Below, piece after piece: positions 1-6,190 of a stretch of DNA of 64,000 nt. Location: contig JBAZXA010000001.1 in the NCBI GenBank assembly GCA_041660045.1, positions 1-64,000 on the forward strand, written 5' to 3'. A program made the translations under genes and the position numbers. The notes beneath the pieces were generated by a model that searched no databases, was not told the DNA's origin, and saw only the letters and a program-made list of their open reading frames with translations. The DNA comes from WM-3-3 sp041660045 (GTDB lineage: Bacteria; Pseudomonadota; Gammaproteobacteria; Methylococcales; Methylomonadaceae). The stretch's first letter is position 1. The number at the start of each line of letters is the position of its first letter.

Positions 1-120
1 AATATATTGAGGCCTTTTACAACAGAGCGCGACTGCATTCAGCCAATGGTTATGTGTCGCCAGTAGACTACGAATTGCAGCAAATATCTGCTTAACCTTG
101 TGTCCGGAAAAGTGTTGACA
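1..120 (+). mobile_element. IS3-family insertion sequence, right end (partial, runs off the window)
   Basis: Positions 3-95 encode the last 30 residues of an IS3-family OrfB transposase, with the typical end-of-integrase-core pattern AFYNRARLHSANGYVSPVDYE and a TAA stop at 93-95. The IS right terminal repeat follows: TGTCCGGAAAAGTGTTGACA at 101-120, which ends in the CA expected of IS3 family ends. From 121 on, a different reading frame on the minus strand is open up to the IS edge, so the element inserted into the cassette gene at 121-238. The left end and any target duplication lie outside the window. Confidence 0.85.
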
Positions 121-238
121 CATCAGGACATTTCAGGAGATAAGTACGAATACTAAAACAAGCCGCATACTCGTGCTCGTGATAGGCCACGATTTCGCCA
201 TCGACTCGTGCTTTGCATTCGCAACACTCAATTAACAT
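121..238 (-). pseudogene. Integron cassette gene truncated by the IS3 element
   Basis: A small protein starts at ATG 238, with AAGGA about 8 bases upstream, and begins MLIECCECKARVDGEIVAYH. The native frame reaches ...YLLKCPD and then runs into the IS terminal repeat at 120, so the 3' part is lost. Cys-x-x-Cys at residues 5-8 and a further Cys near the break suggest a small zinc-ribbon-like protein. Function is not known. It lies directly downstream (minus strand) of the attC site at 260-379, so it belongs to the next cassette of the array. The cassette's own attC would have been left of the IS. Confidence 0.6.
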
Positions 239-259
239 TTCACTTTCCTTGACGAGGAT

Positions 260-379
260 ACCTAACGTTACGGTAAGGGGCTGCCCGCTGGATAGCTTAC
301 AGCGAAGCCGCTTACCTGTGAAAAAAACTGACTTTGCCAGCCGCAACGGCGGGCAGTCCCTTTGACCGACTTGTTATAT
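260..379 (-). other. attC recombination site of cassette 1
   Basis: A 120-bp imperfect palindrome read on the minus strand. The outer core sites are ATATAAC (GTTATAT on the plus strand, 373-379) and GTTAGGT (ACCTAAC on the plus strand, 260-266). Inside are the complementary arms GGGACTGCCCGCC and GGCAGCCCCTTACC. The site is nearly a copy of 1109-1230. The ATATAAC core matches the start of its own cassette at 1109-1115, as expected for an integrated cassette derived from a circle. Confidence 0.85.
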
Positions 380-384
380 GCGTA

Positions 385-900
385 CTATCTAACTTGCGCT
401 AAAGCAAAGTCATTTAACTCAGACACTGTTTTGATTATGTAGACTTTTTTACTACTCGAGTATTCCATTAGTTTAGATAAAAATTCATCGTTCCAAAATT
501 TGGGACATAACTTGAGTGTCTTATAGCTATTCAGTGTGCCTTTCAATATTGAGCTTCCTTCAGGCCAACCTTCAGGCTTTATAAAGAATCCTTTCAGACT
601 GCGTTTAGTTACAAACCAGTAACTAACAGAGTATGGGAGATTAATGTAAACGAGGGTATCTGCTGCCGCTAAACGCTCATTAAAGGAGCTGATAGGACCA
701 AAGCCATCAATTACCCACGATTCTGAACTCAGAATATCGTTGTGTGCTGCATCAAATACTTCTCTCGCCACGAGCTCACCGTTTGGCTTATAAACAATTG
801 AATCTAGTTGATGAAGCGGGAGCCCATTTGATAAAGCTAATGCTTTGCTTACTGTGGATTTTCCGCTACCGGGCTTTCCAAAAACTGCTACCTTTTTCAT
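385..900 (-). CDS. P-loop kinase-like protein (adenylate-kinase/topology-modulation family), integron cassette gene
   Basis: 171 residues. The N-terminus carries a Walker A motif, GKPGSGKST (residues 8-16), followed by LPLHQLDSIVYKPN and, near residue 65, WVIDGFG. This is the layout of small adenylate-kinase-like or FlaR (topology modulation) proteins that phosphorylate or bind small nucleotide-like substrates. The substrate is not known. The gene lies within one cassette bounded by matching core sites near 374 and 1114, in the usual orientation with its attC just 3' of its stop (5 bp). A leader of about 210 bp separates the start from the cassette boundary and has no further gene. Family call is good; the biological role is open. 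Confidence 0.8.
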   Translation of the reverse strand: MKKVAVFGKPGSGKSTVSKALALSNGLPLHQLDSIVYKPNGELVAREVFDAAHNDILSSESWVIDGFGPISSFNERLAAADTLVYINLPYSVSYWFVTKRSLKGFFIKPEGWPEGSSILKGTLNSYKTLKLCPKFWNDEFLSKLMEYSSSKKVYIIKTVSELNDFALAQVR

Positions 901-1108
901 TTGAATCCTCCAAGGAACTGATTCCTAAAAGGTAGAAAGAGAAAATCCACCTTCTAGGGTGGGTTGCTTTATCCAAAGCACACAAAATCCCACCATTCCT
1001 AAGGAATGATGATAATTCGATTGTTGAGTTGCATCGGATTAAATTTCATACAGCCACTCTCATATAGATACGCTTCGTTGTCAACTTTTCTTCGGTTAAC
1101 GCTAAAGC

Positions 1109-1230
1109 ATATAACGTTACGGTAAGGGGCTGCCCGCGTGATTGCCCACAGCGAAGCCGCTTACCTTTGATAAAAAAACAATCATTGCCAACCGGAATGG
1201 CGGGCAGTCCCTTTGACCGACTTGTTGGGC
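1109..1230 (-). other. attC recombination site of cassette 2
   Basis: A 122-bp imperfect palindrome read on the minus strand: GCCCAAC core (plus-strand GTTGGGC at 1224-1230), AAGTCGGTCAAAGGGACTGC arm, central region, GGCAGCCCCTTACCGTAAC arm, and GTTATAT core (plus-strand ATATAAC at 1109-1115). It matches the 260-379 site almost base for base in both arms and differs in the central loop. The GCCCAAC core equals the cassette start at 1860-1866. Confidence 0.88.
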
Positions 1231-1428
1231 ATAAGATGACGCTTGATTCAAATCGGAAAAACCGCAGTGCTGCACAGCATGGAAATCACAACACCGCCAG
1301 CCCGAAATACCCGACAGAAATAAGCCGAATCTGCTCAAACCCGCTAGCCACAACAAACAAGAAAAACCAGCCAACCATAAAAAAAGGATGACAGTTACGC
1401 AAGCCGACCACCACAAAACAAAAACCAA
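1117..1428 (-). CDS. Possible small membrane protein ORF inside cassette 2 (doubtful)
   Basis: An open frame of about 100 codons lies between the main cassette gene and its attC site and runs into the attC. Its first 45 residues are very hydrophobic and rich in Trp, Leu and Cys (two possible membrane segments). The rest is composed of attC sequence, and the only start in this position is a TTG. No ribosome site is convincing. It may be a second cassette ORF or chance coding in an AT-poor strand. Confidence 0.2.
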   Translation of the reverse strand: MVFVLWWSACVTVILFLWLAGFSCLLWLAGLSRFGLFLSGISGWRCCDFHAVQHCGFSDLNQASSYAQQVGQRDCPPFRLAMIVFLSKVSGFAVGNHAGSPLP

Positions 1429-1496
1429 TTCCGACTGCTTGAATGCGATGATTGCCTCAGAGATACTGAAGTTTAGCAGAGCGATTTTTTCAGATG

Positions 1497-1841
1497 TTAG
1501 AGTGCTTCAAAAATTGTGCGAACGGATGACAGTGGTGTCTCATTGGTGAATGTATGAAGTATAGGGCCTTGAATGCCACCTTCACGCATTTCAATTTGTC
1601 CTGCATCGTGGTTGTATGAGAACGCATAACGCTTGATACCAACACGAACCCACAAGACATTTGTTGTTTTTCCGTCGCGAACCATAACTTTGATGGGTTC
1701 TTCATCGTTTTTGCGCCAGAGGATTGCACCAGCTAATGCAAGTGCAATTTCATTAACTTTGCCAGCGTGGTGGTCTGCTCGATTCATCACACCATTAAGA
1801 TATGAGCGCAGTTCTTCGATTTCTGTGACAGTAAGAGCCAT
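1497..1841 (-). CDS. Integron-cassette-associated conserved hypothetical protein
   Basis: 114 residues from ATG 1841, chosen because AAGGA lies at a good distance upstream; an in-frame TTG at 1865 falls inside the cassette core site and is unlikely. The protein begins MALTVTEIEELRSYLNGVMN and contains HHAGKVNEIALALAGAILWR and VLWVRVGIKRYAFSYNHD. I recognise this as a family that recurs in mobile gene cassettes, without a known function. It is soluble, with no signal peptide or membrane segment. It is the first gene of the visible array, so it would be closest to the cassette promoter if the array promoter lies upstream (above 1866). Confidence 0.75.
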   Translation of the reverse strand: MALTVTEIEELRSYLNGVMNRADHHAGKVNEIALALAGAILWRKNDEEPIKVMVRDGKTTNVLWVRVGIKRYAFSYNHDAGQIEMREGGIQGPILHTFTNETPLSSVRTIFEAL

Positions 1842-1859
1842 ATTTCCTTCGTATTGAAA

Positions 1860-1950
1860 GCCCAACGTTAAGTAGACACCTTTTTAGGTGTATATCAAAT
1901 TTAAAGCATCGGAATTACCGGTGTATAATGCCACCTTGGTAATTCGTTAG
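1860..1950 (-). promoter_or_regulatory. Upstream edge of the cassette array (core site plus hairpins; attI-like or degenerate attC)
   Basis: GCCCAAC at 1860-1866 is the first core site of the array and matches the attC of cassette 2. Next to it is a perfect hairpin ACACCT-TTTT-AGGTGT (about 1876-1892), and further on a stem GAATTACC...GGTAATTC (about 1912-1946). The attC arms seen at the other two sites are absent, so this is either the attI side or a diverged attC. No integrase gene is recognisable on either side. Confidence 0.4.
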
Positions 1951-1992
1951 AGTTGATTCTAGCAGTGCAATATTATTGATAGCAACCTTTTT

Positions 1993-2166
1993 ATGCAAAA
2001 TCAAAACGCACCCCTTAAGCTGCCTTCTATCGAAGGGTCAGACTTGATTGATAGCATCATCCTCTTGAAATACAGGCTTTGGGTGGTCATGCCAGAGTAT
2101 TTTCATGGCGTCCTTGAGATTCTAGATCACGATTTTAACCTCTTTGGTTTTCTCTTAAGTGATTAA
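1993..2166 (+). pseudogene. Short ORF, possibly a remnant of a REP-associated (Y1) transposase
   Basis: 57 codons from ATG to TAA. The stretch RLWVVMPEYFHGVLEI resembles the VIMPNHFHGIIEI segment of Y1/REP-associated transposases, but the first His of the HUH motif is replaced (EYFH). The flanking sequence carries GGGTCAGACTTGATTGAT, a relative of the 26-bp palindromic repeat found at 12170, 17355, 17655 and 19202. Similarity is weak and the frame is short, so it may equally be a chance ORF. Confidence 0.25.
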
Positions 2167-2245
2167 GAAGAGATGACGCAGTCTGGAATACACTTGCCCC
2201 AACGGATATTATCAACATTTGGTTATTATAAAAATGGAACAGAGC

Positions 2246-2450
2246 ATGAGTCGTAAAGGTAATTGTTGGCGTAATAGTCCGACAGAATGGTTTTCAGAAG
2301 CCTTAAACACGAACAACAAATTATGAAATATTTAGGACTTAAGTATCAGCTAAACTGCTTATTTCGATTATTTGGCTTTTTACAACGGGAAACGATCTCA
2401 TCAACACTAGAATATTAAGCCACGTTGCAATATGGGCGTGATTATAAGAA
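2246..2450 (+). pseudogene. Decayed IS3-family transposase C-terminus
   Basis: From 2246 the plus strand reads MSRKGNCWRNSPTEWFSEAL, the hallmark DDE-end segment of IS3 OrfB proteins (MSRKGNCWDNAPTE). About 30 codons later, in a shifted frame, comes DYLAFYNGKRSH, the usual last block. At least one frameshift and a stop lie between and after them. No full IS or terminal repeats remain. The rest of 1950-2700 contains no other recognisable gene. Confidence 0.7.
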
Positions 2451-2704
2451 GGCATTCTAAAAAAGTGTCCCGCTTTACTTAACCATAACTGTTTAAGAGG
2501 ATTGGGCTAAATGATTCCATCTAATAGTAGCTTTGCCATTGTGTAAGCCTATGATATTTTCGATGTGCATTAATAATGCTGATACCCCTGGCAAAATAAT
2601 TTTGGAATAGCAGATTTATTGTTGTGAAGCAAGATGGGAATAGGGTGGAGGATATGCCAGACCTTTTGAAGATCTGGCATCACTGCAAAGTATTTTTTAT
2701 CAGA

Positions 2705-3163
2705 TTAGTCGTCTTTGCATGGTTTTCTGAGTAGGCACTTGATTTCAGAAAACTGTTGCTTGATTAATTGAGGGAAAGACAAAGCTTTAATTTTCAGGTG
2801 TAACTTAAAAAATGTTAATAAGATAATCAGTAATATTGCAAGTGTCAGCATAGCGAGCAAGCCGGAAAGGAATTGAACGCCCAGCGATAACAGAAAGCCG
2901 CGAATAATGGCAATGATAGTTGCTGAAATACCCCAAAAAAGCAGGGAGTCAAGATTTTCAATTTGATCGGAGAGTTTTTTTATATCGTCTTCCCTACGTT
3001 TTTCACCATCAACACATTTATTGGCATCTAGGCTACCTACTAAATCCTCTGTTTTGGCTACGGTAACTTCCCAGCGCCATTTATAGAGGAAAATACGCAC
3101 ACCGGCGATATATATTGTTACGGCCAATGCTGCGGTAATTAACGAAAAATAGTTTTCAAACAT
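2705..3163 (-). CDS. Membrane protein of unknown function
   Basis: 152 residues from ATG 3163, which has AAGGAG at an ideal distance; a GTG two codons earlier is less likely. One N-terminal membrane segment (about residues 5-24) precedes a charged, probably coiled-coil linker (KREDDIKKLSDQIENLDSL). Two further segments follow (about 78-98 and 102-124), then a basic tail with two Cys. I do not recognise the family. It stands alone, next to decayed mobile DNA. Confidence 0.6.
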   Translation of the reverse strand: MFENYFSLITAALAVTIYIAGVRIFLYKWRWEVTVAKTEDLVGSLDANKCVDGEKRREDDIKKLSDQIENLDSLLFWGISATIIAIIRGFLLSLGVQFLSGLLAMLTLAILLIILLTFFKLHLKIKALSFPQLIKQQFSEIKCLLRKPCKDD

Positions 3164-3300
3164 GACCACTCCTTACATTGTTTTGTAATTATTTAGGTTA
3201 GTAATGGACACCAATTTCAGCATCAAATTTTGGAAAAGTTGGCTGAAAGTCTAATGTAGGGCAAAGCTTGTTCTGATTAAAGAATTTTTATTAAGGTGTT

Positions 3301-3654
3301 TTAAGCATAGTGGGCACTAGCTTGGATTACCTTATAACTATCATTAAAGAAAAAAACTTCAGTAGCCAAGCCGCGAACGCCTCTGTAATAAAGAATTACG
3401 CTGTTTGTACCCACAAAAACCGACACCAGTTCAAAATATAAATCGGGGGCTAGGGTTAAAGCTTTTTCCCAATATGCGCGTATGGCGGGCTTTCCTTTGA
3501 GGGTGCCAGTGGCTTCGCCTACAATATCGACGATACGGGGGGATGACATCACAAAATCATCAGTATAGTGTGACAGAATAAGCTCCAAATCATGCTTATT
3601 CCAAGCATGTACCCATTCCGCAGCGAAATGTTCTGCGAACGCCAGTGTCAACAT
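3301..3654 (-). CDS. SnoaL-like / NTF2-like domain protein
   Basis: 117 residues covering a single NTF2-like cone fold. The start EHFAAEWVHAWNKHDLELIL is followed by HYTDDFVMSSPRI, GTLKGKPAIRAYWEKAL, PDLYFEL and VILYYRGVRG, the usual signature order of nuclear transport factor 2-like (SnoaL) proteins. Such proteins are small ligand-binding or isomerase-like enzymes and the fold alone does not fix the substrate. It is monocistronic, facing the decayed region. The downstream 130 bp separate it from the membrane protein on the same strand. Confidence 0.75.
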   Translation of the reverse strand: MLTLAFAEHFAAEWVHAWNKHDLELILSHYTDDFVMSSPRIVDIVGEATGTLKGKPAIRAYWEKALTLAPDLYFELVSVFVGTNSVILYYRGVRGLATEVFFFNDSYKVIQASAHYA

Positions 3655-3978
3655 ATGGGGGCCTTTGTTTGAATTTTGCGCTATAAAATCTTACTAAGAG
3701 AGTATATGTATTAACACCTAGGCTAACTAACCAAATTGGCACTCTGGCTTTTTTCAATCATCTTTAATGGAGCTTAGTTTTTATCACAGATTAAAAACGG
3801 AATGAAATTTATGCCTCCATTATCAGCTTTAATCCCAAAAAAGTTTCAATTAAACAAGCAGTTTGTAAAGTTTAACGATTAGGTCACAAAAGATTATATT
3901 AAAAGTTATTGGTTAATTTCTAGTAGATTGCCGAGAATAGGGTGCCAGCTCAATTAATGTACTTGATTACCTCCTGTC
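3655..3978. other. Intergenic region between the SnoaL-like gene and the response regulator
   Basis: AT-rich, about 320 bp, divergent promoters expected. I see no further ORF, RNA gene or repeat. The sequence just before the response-regulator ATG (ACCTCCTGTC) has no usable ribosome site, so that gene may be weakly translated or leaderless. Confidence 0.4.
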
Positions 3979-4695
3979 ATGAAACAGATTTTGCTCATAG
4001 AAGACGATCCTGACTTAGCGGATATACTGAGTGTTAATTTACTGAATGAAGGCTATGCACTTGAAGCAGTGACTAACGGTATTGATGGGCTAGAACGTTT
4101 AAACTCTAAAACCTACGACTTATTAATCCTGGATATTATGCTACCTGGCATGGATGGCCTTGAGATTTGTCGTAAGGTGAGAGCTATGGCGGGTTATCTG
4201 CCTATTATTATTGTTAGTGCCAAATCTACAGAAACACAACGTATCTTAGGGCTTGAATTAGGCAGTGATGATTACCTGAGCAAGCCTTTTTCGCTAGATG
4301 AATTGATTGCCAGAATACGTGCCCTGTTGCGCAGGGTAAGCGCCTTAGACCGCCTGATGGATGAAAAAGCGGGGACTATTTATTGTGGCGACCTGGTAAT
4401 AGACCCGATAAAGCGGGAGGCCAAGTTGGAAACAAGGCCGGTAATCCTCACTGCAAAAGAGTTTGATTTGCTTTTATTTTTTGCGCGTAACCCCGGCAAA
4501 GCCTTCACCAGGCTGGCCTTATTAGATAATGTTTGGGGTTATCGGCATGGCGGCTATGAACACACGGTCAATTCCCATATCAACAGGCTTAGGTCAAAAA
4601 TTGATGCAAATAATGCTAAGCCGAATCTAATCCAAACGGTCTGGGGTATAGGCTATAAGTTTATGGACTATTCCGGGACCGGCAATGAAATTTAA
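3979..4695 (+). CDS. OmpR-family response regulator
   Basis: 238 residues. The receiver domain (1-118) has the acidic pair D9/D10, phosphoacceptor D52 in LILDIMLPGMDG, and K102 in SKPFSLDE. A winged-helix DNA-binding domain follows (about 130-232) with the typical LTAKEFDLLLFFARNPG and HTVNSHINRLRSKID blocks. It overlaps the sensor kinase start by 11 bp, so the two are translationally coupled. Together they form a complete OmpR/EnvZ-type two-component system at the edge of the accessory region. The signal and regulon cannot be read from the sequence, and no neighbouring target gene is obvious. Confidence 0.93.
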   Translation: MKQILLIEDDPDLADILSVNLLNEGYALEAVTNGIDGLERLNSKTYDLLILDIMLPGMDGLEICRKVRAMAGYLPIIIVSAKSTETQRILGLELGSDDYLSKPFSLDELIARIRALLRRVSALDRLMDEKAGTIYCGDLVIDPIKREAKLETRPVILTAKEFDLLLFFARNPGKAFTRLALLDNVWGYRHGGYEHTVNSHINRLRSKIDANNAKPNLIQTVWGIGYKFMDYSGTGNEI

Positions 4696-6190
4696 GTCGC
4701 TTTATAACCGCATAGCGTTTACGTTTGGCGTTTTGCTTCTTGTGTTTGGTAGTCTCTATGGCAGTACGCAGATGATTGCCTTTAGCTATCATCAAGAAGA
4801 AATTATCCAACGCCTTAACGATGGCTTAGCTAGGCATATAGCGGGCCATTGGACACGGTTATCCGATGCCCATGACGTAGCAGACAAATCTCTTGAGGAA
4901 TTGTTTCATATGTTTATGGTTGCCAATCCTAGTATCGATGTTTATTTGCTTGATGCGGATGGCTACATTATGGCGCACAAGGTAGCACGTGAAAAATTAC
5001 AACTGCATAAAATTAATTTAGCACCAATCAGGGCATTTTTATCGGGTTCCACCGCCATGCCGTTAAAAGGTGATAATCCCTTAAACCTTGCTGAGCCTAC
5101 CGTTTTTAGTGTTGTGGCTTTACAAAACAAAGATAAAACCATAGGTTATCTTTACATTATTGTGGCGGGAAATGACTATCAGCGCATGCTTGCTGATGTC
5201 TGGAAAGGCGAAGTATTCCAAAGCGTGCTGTGGGCAAGCAGTTTGGCTTTATTAATGATGTTGATAGCCGGTTTGGGTTTATTTGCGGTGATCACCCGGC
5301 GATTAAATGCCTTAACGCGCACTGTCGCAGAATTTGAAGCGACAGGTTTTACGGGCGAGTTGCAACTCAGTTCAAAATTAAGCCAAAGCCAGGATGAAAT
5401 TGGTCAGCTTGCTCGGGCATTTGAGCATATGGTTGAACGTATGACCGAACAGATGCGGCAAATTAAACGCCAATGCGATTTGCGTAGTGAAATGGTGGCT
5501 AATCTTTCTCATGATATCCGCACGCCACTGGCTTCTATGCAAGGCTATTTGGAAACGCTCTTGCGCATTTCAAATACACTGTCCCCGGATAAGCAGCTAC
5601 GTTATCTGCAAGCGGCGGAACTGCAAAGCCGTCATGTTTTGCTTTTATCGCAGCAGTTATTTGAACTGGCTAAACTTGAATGCGAACAAGAAAAGCCCAA
5701 ATACACCGCGTTTAGTGTTAAGCTGCTGGCGCAAAACCTTATGCAAAAATTTGAGTTGATAGCCAGTAAACAGGAAATTATGTTACGCACGGTTTATCCT
5801 TATGGTTTGCCTTTGATTTGGGCGGACATGGGCATGATAGAACGCGTGTTGACTAATTTAATGGATAATGCTCTACGTTATACCCCCAAGGGTGGGGAAA
5901 TTACTTTAAAAGTAGTGCGTAAAGGTGCAATTATTCAAATCCGGCTTTCTGATACCGGTACCGGGATTGCGCAGGAGTATTTGTTGGGGCTGTTTGATCG
6001 TGCTTCCCCTTTACGAAAACATTCTAAAAAGCATGGCGGTGGTGGGTTAGGTTTGTTGATAGCCAAAACTATAATCCAGTTGCATGGCAGTAACATCATT
6101 GTGGTTAGCGAAGGCAAAGGCGTCACTTTTGTTTTCGAGCTACCCGCTGTTAACAACAATCAAGCCATACTAGCCTTATCAGCGGCCTGA
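4685..6190 (+). CDS. Membrane sensor histidine kinase (EnvZ-like)
   Basis: 501 residues. TM1 (about 11-30), a periplasmic sensor part of about 140 residues, TM2 (about 178-202), then a HAMP segment. HisKA follows with the phospho-acceptor H276 in LSHDIRTPLASM. The HATPase domain carries the N box (NLMDNALRYTP), G1 (DTGTGIA) and G2 (GGGGLGL). It is the partner of the upstream OmpR-type regulator (11-bp overlap). Its 3' end overlaps the convergent oxidoreductase gene by 12 bp. The sensor part has no family I can name. Confidence 0.93.
   Translation: MKFKSLYNRIAFTFGVLLLVFGSLYGSTQMIAFSYHQEEIIQRLNDGLARHIAGHWTRLSDAHDVADKSLEELFHMFMVANPSIDVYLLDADGYIMAHKVAREKLQLHKINLAPIRAFLSGSTAMPLKGDNPLNLAEPTVFSVVALQNKDKTIGYLYIIVAGNDYQRMLADVWKGEVFQSVLWASSLALLMMLIAGLGLFAVITRRLNALTRTVAEFEATGFTGELQLSSKLSQSQDEIGQLARAFEHMVERMTEQMRQIKRQCDLRSEMVANLSHDIRTPLASMQGYLETLLRISNTLSPDKQLRYLQAAELQSRHVLLLSQQLFELAKLECEQEKPKYTAFSVKLLAQNLMQKFELIASKQEIMLRTVYPYGLPLIWADMGMIERVLTNLMDNALRYTPKGGEITLKVVRKGAIIQIRLSDTGTGIAQEYLLGLFDRASPLRKHSKKHGGGGLGLLIAKTIIQLHGSNIIVVSEGKGVTFVFELPAVNNNQAILALSAA

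Noticed and set aside
92..346. An 84-residue protein reading through the attC site
   Set aside because: The first 36 residues are attC sequence. The real cassette start is ATG 238 with a ribosome site, and the frame's end is IS sequence.
1017..1108. A third gene in cassette 1
   Set aside because: The stretch 901-1108 has stops in all frames on the minus strand and appears to be only the leader of the kinase-like gene.
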